A stretch of 45,796 bases of DNA, from the NCBI GenBank assembly GCA_038043445.1, contig JBBTBY010000112.1, positions 1 through 45,796 of the forward strand, read 5' to 3'. This document shows, in pieces, positions 32,889 through 41,712 of the stretch. A program made the translations under genes and the position numbers. Position 1 is the first letter of the stretch; the number at the start of each line of letters is the position of its first letter. This stretch comes from Spirochaetota bacterium. Lineage in GTDB: Bacteria; Spirochaetota; Brachyspiria; Brachyspirales; JACRPF01. Below the pieces are notes generated by a model. That model did not search any database. It saw nothing but the letters and a program-made list of their open reading frames with translations, and was not told the origin of the DNA.

Positions 32889-34715
32889 ATGGCGACCATC
32901 GCCCTTATCACTCCGCCGTTCACGCAGTTGTCCGCCCCCTATGCGGCAACACCGTTCCTCGCGGGCACGCTCGTGCGCCGCGGCCATACGGTCCGCCAAT
33001 ACGATCTGAGCATCGATACCGCGCTCCGGTTCTTCTCACGCGACGGGCTCTCGCGGCTTTTCGATGACGTTGCCGCCGGTACGTTCGCGAAGAAAAAGGA
33101 AGTGCGCCGCTTCCTTCGGGACAGGGACGCCTACTGTGATACCATCGATGCGGTCATTCGTTTTCTTCAGGGGAAGGATGTGTCACTCGCACGCCGCATC
33201 ATCACCCGCGACTTTCTGCCTGAGGGCCCGCGTTTCGCATCGCTTGCCGAAATCTCGTTCTCATCCCTTGCGCTGACCGATGCCGCTGTCCATCTCGCGT
33301 CGCTCTATATCGATGATATCCATGATCTTGCGCGATCGACCGTGCTGCCGGACTTCGGGCTCGGGCGATACCGTGAACGCATCGGGCGCTGTGCATCGAC
33401 GTTCGACGAGATACACCGCGTGCTCGGTAATGAGGATATCATCAGTGCGCTGCTCGGCGAGGCGCTTGCCGCATGCGATCTTTCCGGTGTCTCGCTTGCC
33501 GGGATAACGATACCGTTCCCGGGCAATCTCTTCGGCGCGCTTACGGCGGCGCAATGGATAAAAAAGCATCATCCGTCGATGCCTGTTGTTATCGGCGGGG
33601 GCTATGTCAACACCGAGCTTCGTTCGCTTTCCGATGCCCGCATTTTTGATCTCGTCGACTACATTACGCTCGATGACGGTGAAGGCCCGCTGCTTGCGCT
33701 CATCGACCGCATCACATCCGGCGGCGATCTCGTGAGGACATTCGTGCGTGAGAACGGCGCCGTCCGTTTCATAAAGGGGGCGGATGCTCTGCCCATCGAT
33801 CATGGTGCGCCGCGTTACGACGGACTTCCGCTCGATCGGTATATCACGCTCATGGAGTCGTGTAATCCGATGTTCCGCATCTGGTCGGAGCGCGGCTATG
33901 CGAAACTGCGTGCCGCACACGGCTGCTATTGGCATCGCTGCGCGTTCTGCGATACGACGCTCGATTATATCTGCCGCTACGCACCGTCGACGGGAAGCGC
34001 ACTTGCAGATCAGGCTGCCGAGATACAGCAGCGTATCGGCATATCTGCATTCCATTTCGTCGATGAGGCCATGCCGGCGAACGTCATGCGCACATTCTCG
34101 GAAGCGCTTCTGGAACGGAAGATGACGGCGACGTGGTGGGGCAATGTGCGTTTCGACCGCTCATGGACGAGGGCGCTGTGCGCTGCGGTAAAGCGGGGCG
34201 GGTGTGTCGCGGTGACGGGCGGGCTTGAAGGCGTTACGGACCAGGTACTTACGAACATGAACAAGGGGATCTCTATCGGCGAAATGGCATGTACGCTCCG
34301 CAATTTCAGCGAAGCGGGCATACTCACGCATGCGTATCTCATGTATGGTTTCCCCTCGGCGACTGACACCGATACTGTCGATGCGCTTGAGATAGTACGG
34401 CAGCTGTTCTCGCTCGGTATATTGCAGAGCGCGTACTGGCATCGATTCGCACTTACGGTACACAGCGAGGTGTTCCATCGCCCGAAAGACCTCGGTATTA
34501 CGGTGACCGGAACGCGCGGGGCGTTCGCGAACAATGATGTTGCGTACGATGAAAAGGAACCGCTCGACTGGATGGGCGACGGCCTTAACGCGGCGATATT
34601 CAATTATATGAACGGCAATGCGCTTGACCGCGATGTCCGGGAATGGTTCGATGAGGATGTGCCGAAGCCGCGTGTCGGGAAGAAATACGCGGCGAAGTTG
34701 ATAGCGAGCAGGTGA
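32889..34715 (+). CDS. Radical SAM protein with B12-binding-like domain, CX4CX2C motif
   Basis: 608 residues. The N-terminal part resembles the B12-binding domain of radical-SAM methylases and rearrangement enzymes (IALITPPF..., VVIGGGYVNTEL, DYITLDDGEGPLLALID), but the DxHxxG cobalamin-ligand motif is not visible. The radical-SAM core has C346-YWHR-C351-AF-C354, i.e. CX4CX2C instead of the usual CX3CX2C, then FHFVDEAM, GNVRFDRSW, VTGGLEGVTDQVLTNMNKG and LMYGFPS, the normal order of SAM-radical barrel segments. It starts 3 bp after the HemC-like gene and is surely co-transcribed. Methyl transfer or tetrapyrrole-linked chemistry is possible; substrate unknown. Confidence 0.85.
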   Translation: MATIALITPPFTQLSAPYAATPFLAGTLVRRGHTVRQYDLSIDTALRFFSRDGLSRLFDDVAAGTFAKKKEVRRFLRDRDAYCDTIDAVIRFLQGKDVSLARRIITRDFLPEGPRFASLAEISFSSLALTDAAVHLASLYIDDIHDLARSTVLPDFGLGRYRERIGRCASTFDEIHRVLGNEDIISALLGEALAACDLSGVSLAGITIPFPGNLFGALTAAQWIKKHHPSMPVVIGGGYVNTELRSLSDARIFDLVDYITLDDGEGPLLALIDRITSGGDLVRTFVRENGAVRFIKGADALPIDHGAPRYDGLPLDRYITLMESCNPMFRIWSERGYAKLRAAHGCYWHRCAFCDTTLDYICRYAPSTGSALADQAAEIQQRIGISAFHFVDEAMPANVMRTFSEALLERKMTATWWGNVRFDRSWTRALCAAVKRGGCVAVTGGLEGVTDQVLTNMNKGISIGEMACTLRNFSEAGILTHAYLMYGFPSATDTDTVDALEIVRQLFSLGILQSAYWHRFALTVHSEVFHRPKDLGITVTGTRGAFANNDVAYDEKEPLDWMGDGLNAAIFNYMNGNALDRDVREWFDEDVPKPRVGKKYAAKLIASR

Positions 34716-34739
34716 TCGAACATGCTGCTCGCCATCGAA

Positions 34740-34769
34740 AAGAACAAGGGCTCATGAGCCCTTGTTCTT
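34740..34769. terminator. 30-bp perfect palindrome after the radical-SAM gene
   Basis: AAGAACAAGGGCTCA followed by its exact reverse complement TGAGCCCTTGTTCTT, starting 25 bp after the stop codon at 34715. As RNA it forms a strong hairpin ending in TTGTTCTTG, a weak T-rich tail. It probably ends the PBP1A operon. The 134-bp gap to the next gene (34716-34849) holds nothing else I recognise. Confidence 0.7.
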
Positions 34770-34849
34770 GATCGTTACGCATCCTCGCCCCTTCATTCCC
34801 GTTGCAATGACGCATCCACACTGTATAATGGCCGCTTCATGGAGTACCG

Positions 34850-36493
34850 ATGAGCATCCGTACGAAAGTTATTTTCATCGCATCGCTTGCAGCAGTAGCC
34901 GCATTTGCCTTTTCGCTCCGGATGGTCGCCATCGATTGGGGCGTACCGACACAAGAAATTCAATGCGCATCGTTCCATCCCGATGAGCCGCAGCTCATGA
35001 CGGCGGTGGGTGAGATAAACATCGCCAAAGGCGATCTCGAACCCGACGGCGGCCATTTTGAGGGGACGTTCACCCATTACGTGTATTACGCGGAAGCGCT
35101 CGTGCTCCGTGCGTTCGGAGTGCTTACCGCGCTCCCGCATGAGTTCGTGAAGTATGATACGAATTACAGGACCATGCTTATCGCCGGTCGAATAGCGACC
35201 GCGCTCTTCGACATCGCTGCCGTAGTGCTTATCGCTCTGCTCGTGTTCAGTATGACCGCTTCGCCGCTCGCCGCCCTCATATCCGCTGCCATGCTCGCCT
35301 TTGCGCCGTTCGAGGTGATACATGCGCACTACATGCGGCAGCATGTCATCGTGAACTCTATGGTCGTCGTCATGATGATGCTCTCGTTCCGCATGTACTC
35401 CACGCGTCATCTGTGGCGGTATATCATCTGCGCGGGGCTGCTGGCCGGTTTTGCCACGGCTGCTCGATATCCATCCGGCATCATGCTTGTGTTGCCGGCT
35501 GCAGTGCTGTTCTTGCGCGCTCGGATTATCCGCCGCGGCGGCACGACAGAGAATGACGATATCCGGGTTCCGCTGCTTCCGGCATTCGCTCTGCTCGGCG
35601 CAGCCTGTCTTATCGGTTTTTTCATCACCGATCCGTTCTTCTTCATCAATATCAAGAGCGCGTGGAAATGGGTCAATTATCAGAAATCATTCGTTCCGAA
35701 AACGAAGATGACCGTTGACGGCATACTCGACCTCGGACGCGTGTGGACGTATATCTCCTATCTCCTTCCGTCGGGGACGAAACCGTTCCTCTGGGCGATA
35801 TGGTATGCATCGGCGATATTCCTTGCTTTCGTCCCGCGGTTCTACCGCTACACGATTCCGCTCGCCGTGCTCATGATCGTGTACGGCTATCCCATGGCGA
35901 AAGGCTATGCCGACCCGATGTTCATTCGTCCGACGCTCTATCTCTTCCCGCTCTTCGCGTTCGCCGTTGGTATGGCGATACATGAACTCCGTTCGCGCTT
36001 TCCGAAGATGTCATTTGCGGCTGTCGCCGTGGTCGCGGCCGGTACGCTTGCCTCACTATGGTATACGGGCGCGTATCTCAAGGGGATGATGCATGATCCG
36101 CGTATCGCCGTCTATGACCATCTGAAAGGCGATGCGCGCGAGCGGCTGTCCCTCGGGTATTATCCCGTCGGCTGGTCGGATTGGTATATCTTCGAGCCGT
36201 TCACGAACGTAGCGGGCAAGCGCATGACGATAACCGTTCCGCCGTTCACGAACAATGCGCGTCCGGATTACATACTCCTCGCGCATGTCGATGATTTTCC
36301 GAAGACGATGTGCGGTGCCGGGGTCACGACGAATTATCTTACTGCCGTTACGAACGCACGCTATACGATCGAGAAGAAATTCGAGGTGCGGCGCACGCTC
36401 TTCGGCGTCGACTTTACCGATGTGCGTCCGCCGGCCGATCTCAATTACCCGTTCCCGGTCTATTATCTCCTGAGAAGGAATGACGGGAAGTGA
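34850..36493 (+). CDS. GT39-like integral membrane glycosyltransferase
   Basis: 547 residues. An N-terminal membrane segment (VIFIASLAAVAAFAFSLRMVAI) is followed by the first-loop acidic motif FHPDEPQ of the ArnT/PMT (GT39/GT83) C-type membrane glycosyltransferases. About ten hydrophobic segments follow (MLIAGRIATALFDIAAVVLIALLV, ALISAAMLAFAPFEVIHAHYM, YIICAGLLAGFATAARYPSG, TLYLFPLFAFAVGMAIHEL). The C-terminal quarter is a soluble alpha/beta domain. Such proteins use polyprenyl-phosphate sugars to glycosylate lipids or proteins on the periplasmic side. Start ATG follows GGAG. Acceptor and sugar unknown. Confidence 0.75.
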   Translation: MSIRTKVIFIASLAAVAAFAFSLRMVAIDWGVPTQEIQCASFHPDEPQLMTAVGEINIAKGDLEPDGGHFEGTFTHYVYYAEALVLRAFGVLTALPHEFVKYDTNYRTMLIAGRIATALFDIAAVVLIALLVFSMTASPLAALISAAMLAFAPFEVIHAHYMRQHVIVNSMVVVMMMLSFRMYSTRHLWRYIICAGLLAGFATAARYPSGIMLVLPAAVLFLRARIIRRGGTTENDDIRVPLLPAFALLGAACLIGFFITDPFFFINIKSAWKWVNYQKSFVPKTKMTVDGILDLGRVWTYISYLLPSGTKPFLWAIWYASAIFLAFVPRFYRYTIPLAVLMIVYGYPMAKGYADPMFIRPTLYLFPLFAFAVGMAIHELRSRFPKMSFAAVAVVAAGTLASLWYTGAYLKGMMHDPRIAVYDHLKGDARERLSLGYYPVGWSDWYIFEPFTNVAGKRMTITVPPFTNNARPDYILLAHVDDFPKTMCGAGVTTNYLTAVTNARYTIEKKFEVRRTLFGVDFTDVRPPADLNYPFPVYYLLRRNDGK

Positions 36494-36533
36494 TGACTAT
36501 GCGCTGGTTCAACGGCAGAAGAAGGAGTTCCCT

Positions 36534-38183
36534 ATGTCACGATATCTGATCGTCGGCGGTGTCGCCGGCGGTGCGAGCGCTGCGGCACGGCTTCGCCGTC
36601 TCGATGAACGCGCAGAAATAACCGTGTACGAGCGCGGCGGCTTCATGTCCTATGCGAACTGCGGATTGCCGTACCATATCGGCGGGGTGATACGCGAGCG
36701 CAATGCGCTTTTCGTGCAGAATGCGTCAGCGTTCAAGAAGCGTTTCAATGTGGATGTGTTCGTCGGTCACGAAGTGATAGAGATAGACCGCGTGAAAAAG
36801 TCGATGAGCGTCCGCGATATCGCCTCCGAAAAAATGATCGCTGACACGTATGATAAACTCATCCTTTCACCCGGTGCTGCGCCGATACGGCCGCCGATAC
36901 CGGGCATCGATGCGAAGGGCATATTCACGCTCCGCAATGTCGCCGATACGGATGCTATTGTCGCGTATGCCGCGGAGAAAAAAATATCGCGTGCGCTCGT
37001 CGTCGGCGCCGGTTTCATCGGCGTTGAGATGGCGGAGAACCTTCATGCGCGCGGCGCCTCGATCGCCATCGTCGAGATGCTCGATCAGGTATTGCCGCCG
37101 TTCGATCGTGATATGGCCGTGCTTGTTCATGAGCATATACGCGCGAAAGGCGTTGCACTTCATCTTGGGGTGAGCGTGACATCGTTCCGAGGCGACGCGA
37201 GCGGTGTTACGGCCGTGCTTTCGGACGGGAAAGAGCTTACTGCCGATATGGTGATACTCTCCATCGGCGTAGCTCCGGATACTGCCATCGCGAAGGCTGC
37301 AGGGCTTGATTGCGGCGAGCGGAACGCCATTCTCGTCAATGAGTATCTGCAGACATCGGATGCATCCATTTATGCGGTAGGCGATGCCATCGCGTTCTGT
37401 CACCCGATATTCGGGAAGGCGATGCCGACGTATCTTGCGGGACCGGCGAACAAGCAGGCGCGTATCGCTGCTGATAATATCGTGCTTGGAAATAAGAAAA
37501 AATATCCCGGGAGCATCGGCACCGCCGTCGTGAAAGTGTTCGACAGCACCGCTGCGCTTACCGGTGCTTCGGAAAAGATGCTCGTGAAGGAAAAGATACC
37601 CTGCCGTTCATGGATAGTGCATCCGGCATCGCATGCGTCGTATTATCCCGCTGCCGCGCCGATGTCGCTTAAGATCGTGTTCTCCCCCGAAGGGAAGATA
37701 CTCGGCGCACAGGCCGTCGGCGGCGACGGTGTGGATAAGCGCATTGATGTCATCGCCGCATATATGAAAATGGGCGGCTCCGTGCGTGACCTTGCCGAAT
37801 TCGAGCAGGCATACGCGCCGCCGTATTCGTCGGCGAAGGACCCGGTCAATTTCGCCGGTTTTGTCGCTGAAAACATCATCGACGGTGTCATGAAAGATAT
37901 GTCCTACGATGAGCTACGTGCGCTGCCGAAGGATGCTTACGTCCTTGTCGATGTGCGTACTTCTGCGGAATGCGCACGCGGCATGCTCGACGGTGCGGTC
38001 AATATACCCGTTGACGATATGCGTTCACGCATCGGCGACGTGCCGAAAGGGAAGAAGATCGTCACCTATTGTGCGGTCGGGCTCCGGTCGTATATCGCGG
38101 CACGGATTCTCATGCAGAACGGGTTCGATGCGTACGATCTAAAGGGCGGCTATCGGACCTGCGATGCCCTTCGGCGAGGGTGA
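36534..38183 (+). CDS. CoA-disulfide reductase with C-terminal rhodanese domain
   Basis: 549 residues from the ATG at 36534, which has AAGGAG 7 bases upstream. The start lies 40 bp beyond the glycosyltransferase stop. FAD-binding GGVAGGASAAARLRRLD opens the protein. The single redox Cys is C43 in SYANCGLPYHIGG, the position used by CoA-disulfide reductases. The NAD-binding segment is ALVVGAGFIGVEMAENL; TAIYAVGD-type segment (ASIYAVGDAI) and a C-terminal dimer domain follow. From about residue 460 there is a rhodanese domain (VLVDVRTSAECARGMLDGAVNIP) with active Cys C513 in TYCAVGLRS. The CoADR-RHD fusion is a known family (NADH-dependent CoA-disulfide or polysulfide reductase). Physiological role here: thiol redox or sulfur handling. 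Confidence 0.9.
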   Translation: MSRYLIVGGVAGGASAAARLRRLDERAEITVYERGGFMSYANCGLPYHIGGVIRERNALFVQNASAFKKRFNVDVFVGHEVIEIDRVKKSMSVRDIASEKMIADTYDKLILSPGAAPIRPPIPGIDAKGIFTLRNVADTDAIVAYAAEKKISRALVVGAGFIGVEMAENLHARGASIAIVEMLDQVLPPFDRDMAVLVHEHIRAKGVALHLGVSVTSFRGDASGVTAVLSDGKELTADMVILSIGVAPDTAIAKAAGLDCGERNAILVNEYLQTSDASIYAVGDAIAFCHPIFGKAMPTYLAGPANKQARIAADNIVLGNKKKYPGSIGTAVVKVFDSTAALTGASEKMLVKEKIPCRSWIVHPASHASYYPAAAPMSLKIVFSPEGKILGAQAVGGDGVDKRIDVIAAYMKMGGSVRDLAEFEQAYAPPYSSAKDPVNFAGFVAENIIDGVMKDMSYDELRALPKDAYVLVDVRTSAECARGMLDGAVNIPVDDMRSRIGDVPKGKKIVTYCAVGLRSYIAARILMQNGFDAYDLKGGYRTCDALRRG

Positions 38184-38256
38184 TGATTTCATGTTCCAGT
38201 TAAGCGAAAATGAATTTGAGAGTTTGAGGGCCAAATTGGTACCTCAAGAGGGGAAT
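38182..38256 (+). pseudogene. Relic of an ORF6N/KilA-N phage-type domain
   Basis: About 25 codons between the reductase stop and batA read DDFMFQLSENEFESLRAKL. This matches the conserved core of the ORF6N domain (PF10543; RFPEDFMFQL.KEEFE.LRSQ). The match continues upstream through D-D-F, before the only ATG (38191), as expected for a fragment rather than a real small gene. The frame runs to a stop at 38280, inside batA. It is more AT-rich than its neighbours. ORF6N domains are in phage antirepressors and in mobile islands, so this is probably debris of an old insertion. There is nothing else of the domain nearby. Confidence 0.5.
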
Positions 38257-38266
38257 ATGGCTGACC

Positions 38267-39235
38267 ATGTATCGACTTGAAAACCCGCTCGGGCTTCTGC
38301 TCTTCCTTCTCTATCCACTCCTCATTGCGTTCTATGTGATGCGGCTTACGCGCGGGAGCGGTGGGGAGATGCGATTCCCGTCCATCGACACGCTCCTGTC
38401 CGTGCGCAATACCGCCGGCATCGTCCTGCGGCATTCGCTGTCCGTGCTCCGTCTCCTTGCGCTCGCCATGCTCATCATCGCCTTCGCCCGCCCGCAGGGG
38501 CCCAAGCGCGTCGGCGAATCGAGCGTTGACGGTGTGAACATCATGCTTGTGCTCGATGTGTCGCCCACCATGAACGGTACGGATTTTTCACCGAACAGAA
38601 TAGAAGCTGCGAAGAGGGTGATAGCATCGTTCGTTTCCGAGCGTCCGAACGACAATATCGGCCTCGTGGCGTTCTCCACCGAGGCGCATGTGAAATGTCC
38701 GCTTACGCTCGATCATCCGATACTCAATAATCTCCTCACCCAGATATATGCCGCTCGTACGGGGAGCACGTCCATCGGACTCGGCATCGCCGTCGGCGTG
38801 GGCGCGCTCAAGAATCTCAAGGCGAAAAGCTCGGTCATCGTACTGCTCACCGACGGCGATAATAATTCCGGGGAGATAGACCCGCTCACCGCGGCGGAGA
38901 TAGCGAACACGTTCGATATCCGCATACACACCATCGGCGTGGGGAAGCCCGGCACCGAGATAGTCGCCATCGGCGGCATGCAGATGCAGATAACGCTCGA
39001 TGAGGAAGTGCTCAAGAAGATCGCATCCATGACCGGCGGCGAGTACTTCAATGCGCGCAATAATGAAATGCTCAGCCGCGTGTATAAACGCATCGACGAG
39101 CTTGAGAAGACGAAGATAAAGGAGCGGCGGCGGACGGATTACCGCGAGCTCTACGGAATATTCATCGTGCTTGCGCTCATATTCCTCGGGCTTGAGATAC
39201 TGCTCGCATCCACGAGGTTCAGGAAAATACCGTAA
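38267..39235 (+). CDS. batA: BatA-like von Willebrand factor A protein
   Basis: 322 residues. Two N-terminal membrane helices (LGLLLFLLYPLLIAFYVM, VLRLLALAMLIIAFA) precede a VWA domain, and a C-terminal helix (LYGIFIVLALIFLGLEILLA) completes the BatA layout. The MIDAS site reads D97-V-S99-P-T101 instead of DxSxS; the later segment GSTSIGLGIAVG and LLTDGDNNSG are normal. FARPQG and TDFSPNRIEAAKRVIASF are classic BatA segments. BatA usually lies in a moxR-batA-batB-batD operon for envelope or stress-related complex assembly, but none of those genes is here. The start overlaps the end of the ORF6N relic frame; only a distant GAGGGG serves as ribosome-binding site. Confidence 0.85.
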   Translation: MYRLENPLGLLLFLLYPLLIAFYVMRLTRGSGGEMRFPSIDTLLSVRNTAGIVLRHSLSVLRLLALAMLIIAFARPQGPKRVGESSVDGVNIMLVLDVSPTMNGTDFSPNRIEAAKRVIASFVSERPNDNIGLVAFSTEAHVKCPLTLDHPILNNLLTQIYAARTGSTSIGLGIAVGVGALKNLKAKSSVIVLLTDGDNNSGEIDPLTAAEIANTFDIRIHTIGVGKPGTEIVAIGGMQMQITLDEEVLKKIASMTGGEYFNARNNEMLSRVYKRIDELEKTKIKERRRTDYRELYGIFIVLALIFLGLEILLASTRFRKIP

Positions 39236-39253
39236 GGGATACCCGGGTGACAC

Positions 39254-40096
39254 ATGGAACTCACGTTCGAGAAAGACTATCCGTTCATCATCTATCGATA
39301 CCGCATCCCCTCGGAACTGAAAGCGCTCCATCTGCATAATTGCTTCGAGATAGGGCTCATCGAGAACGGCGCGGGCGCGTTCCATGTCGACAGAAAATCG
39401 TATCAGTTCCGCGCGGGCGATATATTCGTCATATCACGCCTTGAGGCCCATCGTGCACGGACGAACGGCGGCGCGTCCGACGCGTTATTCATCTATGTCA
39501 GCGATACGTTCCTGGAGAACGTCGTGTCATTCACCGGTGAGCGCACGATATACGGACTTTTCTCCCTTGCCGGCATCGCGAATCAGTATCGGGACGAGGG
39601 CGATGCGTCGCTCATACGCGGCGTTTTCACTGCGCATACGGCGGATCACAGGCCGCTCGTGCGTTCGATGATGGCCGAGCTCCTTGTCCGCATCGCCGGG
39701 CGATACCGACGCGTCATACAGAGCGCGCGCGGTACCGACGATTTCGGCGATTCGCTCCTTGCCGTCTATGAACACATCAACAGGAATTTTTCGCACGGCA
39801 TCGATGCCGATGAGCTCGCGGCGATAGCGGGACAGAGCCCGTCACATTTCCGGCGGCTCTTTAAGCGCTACGCCGGAACAAGTCCGCGTGACTACATCAC
39901 CGCACGGCGGCTTAAGAACGCGTACCTCCTCATACACGAGCGCGGTATGAAAGCGGCGGAAGCGGCCCGTGAGTCGGGGTTTCAGAGCTATGCGCTCTTT
40001 CACCGGCTGTTCACCCGCGAATACAAAATGCCGCCAGTCGCGGTGAAACGATCGGGCAAGAAGGGGAAAACCACAGAGGAAAAGCAGAGGGAATAA
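39254..40096 (+). CDS. AraC-family transcriptional regulator with cupin domain
   Basis: 280 residues. Cupin part: LHLHNCFEIGLIENGAGAFHVD, FRAGDIFVISRLEAHRAR. The two helix-turn-helix motifs are DADELAAIAGQSPSHFRRLFKRYAGTSPRDYI and KAAEAARESGFQSYALFHRLFTREYKMPP. The C-terminus is basic (SGKKGKTTEEKQ). It is 19 bp after batA and 146 bp before the ADP-ribosylglycohydrolase-like gene. It probably controls the carbohydrate-related genes 40243-45796. No operator repeats like those at 158 and 5395 were found here. Confidence 0.92.
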   Translation: MELTFEKDYPFIIYRYRIPSELKALHLHNCFEIGLIENGAGAFHVDRKSYQFRAGDIFVISRLEAHRARTNGGASDALFIYVSDTFLENVVSFTGERTIYGLFSLAGIANQYRDEGDASLIRGVFTAHTADHRPLVRSMMAELLVRIAGRYRRVIQSARGTDDFGDSLLAVYEHINRNFSHGIDADELAAIAGQSPSHFRRLFKRYAGTSPRDYITARRLKNAYLLIHERGMKAAEAARESGFQSYALFHRLFTREYKMPPVAVKRSGKKGKTTEEKQRE

Positions 40097-40242
40097 AGTG
40101 GTCGTGCATCGGTGCGCAGGTCCCTTGTCGAGCGCACGTCATGGAGGGGCGATTGAAAAGTGTATGTAATTGGTCGTTTCTTCATTGACCTGCTGCGGTT
40201 TCATATCTATGTTCTTATCATCTCGCTCGTAAAGGAAATACC

Positions 40243-41598
40243 ATGATACACAAATGGATCACGATTACGAACGGCGACCTCCGCGTCGAACGGGAACAAT
40301 GCATCGACGAGGGCAAGGATATCGCTTCGGTCGAGAAGGAATTCGATGCGCTTTCCTCGCTCGATCTTGACAATGATATGTCACTTCAGGCGCGTGCTGA
40401 GGTACTGCTCGATAAGACCATAGCCCTGCCGCTGAAGAAGGACTATCCGTACGTGGAACCGTCCGACCTCGACGGCATACGCAAAGAACGCCCGAATGGT
40501 GTGCGGAAGATGAAGTCGTCAATGAGCGATGATGCCCTTATGGACAAAGTGCTCGGTGCCTGGCAGGGGCGATGCGCGGGCTGTCTGCTCGGCAAGCCTG
40601 TCGAAGGCTGGCGGACGCCGAAGATGTGGGGTTATCTCAAGGACAGCGGGCGATTCCCGCTCACGGATTATTTCCGGAGCGATATCGATTCGTCGATCAT
40701 GCAGAAATATGAGATAAACCCGAAGGGATGTTTCATCAACAATGTCGACCGCATGGTGGAGGATGACGATACGAACTATACCGTTACCGGTTTCGTGCTG
40801 ATGAAGCAGAAAGGCGCCGCTTTCACATCATCCGACATGGCGGCGTTCTGGATGCAGAACATACCGCTCCTCCATGTGTGTACCGCCGAGCGTGTTGCGT
40901 ATAGGAATTTCACGAACAGCATGGAGCCCCCGCTGTCGGCGACGCATCGCAATGTGTATCGCGAGTGGATAGGCGCGCAGATACGCGGCGATTTCTTCGG
41001 GTACGCGGCGCTTGGTTCGCCGGAAAAGGCCGCCGAATTCGCCCATCGAGATGCGTCCATTTCGCATGTGAAGAACGGCATATACGGCGAGATGTGGGTG
41101 GCGGCAATGCTCGCCGCGGCTCCGTTCGAAAGCGATGCGAAGAACGTCATCGAGACAGGGCTTTCGGAGATACCGAAGCGCTCGCGTCTGGCGAAGGATA
41201 TTGCACTCGTGCTCAGCTGGCATGCGGAGGGCATCGGCTATGATGAAGCGATAAAGCGCATACATAAGCAATGGGATGAGAATAATGGGCATCACTGGTG
41301 CCATACGAACAGCAATGCGCAGATCGTGGCGCTTGGGCTCCTCTGGGGAGAGAACGATTTAGAGAAGACGATATGCCGCGCGGTGGAGGCGTGTTTCGAC
41401 ACCGACTGCAACGGTGCCACCGCCGGCTCTGTCATGGGCATGATGCTCGGCGCGAAAAAGCTCCCGTCGAAATGGATAGCGCCGATGAACGATACGTTGA
41501 ACACCGGGATCGACGGATATCACACGGTGAAAATATCGAAGATAGCAGAGGAGGGGTTCGATATTCATCGTTCTCTGCGTGAGGGCGGGGCGCTCTAG
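40243..41598 (+). CDS. ADP-ribosylglycohydrolase-fold protein
   Basis: 451 residues. After about 95 N-terminal residues of unassigned sequence comes the ARH/DraG fold: MDKVLGAWQGRCAGCLLGKPVEGW, VEDDDTNYTVTGFVLM (metal-binding Asp-Asp-Asp-Thr) and CFDTDCNGATAGSVMGMMLGAKKLPSKW (DxDxx...AG). Both Mg-site segments are intact. The family removes ADP-ribose from proteins or acts on other N-glycosidic bonds. Members next to sugar-metabolism genes may use different nucleosides or glycans. Start ATG follows AAAGGAA. First gene of the group of four to the right of the AraC gene. Confidence 0.85.
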   Translation: MIHKWITITNGDLRVEREQCIDEGKDIASVEKEFDALSSLDLDNDMSLQARAEVLLDKTIALPLKKDYPYVEPSDLDGIRKERPNGVRKMKSSMSDDALMDKVLGAWQGRCAGCLLGKPVEGWRTPKMWGYLKDSGRFPLTDYFRSDIDSSIMQKYEINPKGCFINNVDRMVEDDDTNYTVTGFVLMKQKGAAFTSSDMAAFWMQNIPLLHVCTAERVAYRNFTNSMEPPLSATHRNVYREWIGAQIRGDFFGYAALGSPEKAAEFAHRDASISHVKNGIYGEMWVAAMLAAAPFESDAKNVIETGLSEIPKRSRLAKDIALVLSWHAEGIGYDEAIKRIHKQWDENNGHHWCHTNSNAQIVALGLLWGENDLEKTICRAVEACFDTDCNGATAGSVMGMMLGAKKLPSKWIAPMNDTLNTGIDGYHTVKISKIAEEGFDIHRSLREGGAL

Positions 41599-41712
41599 AC
41601 TGACGTGTCTGAAAATTACCATGACCGTCCGAATCTTCCGGCGATTTTCATGTGGTCCTGATTGCATTTCATTCCCTGCGTAGATATAGTAGTGAGCAGG
41701 GAGATCATTGAT

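Noticed and set aside
30975-32999. A 674-codon open frame on the minus strand opposite PBP1A and the HemC-like gene
   Set aside because: It is antisense to clear coding sequence, is full of Arg/His/Glu with no family motif, and arises from GC-rich third positions of the real genes.
40118-40143. GTGCGC...GCGCAC inverted repeat downstream of the AraC gene
   Set aside because: Six-base stem with a long loop and no T-tract; too weak to call a terminator.
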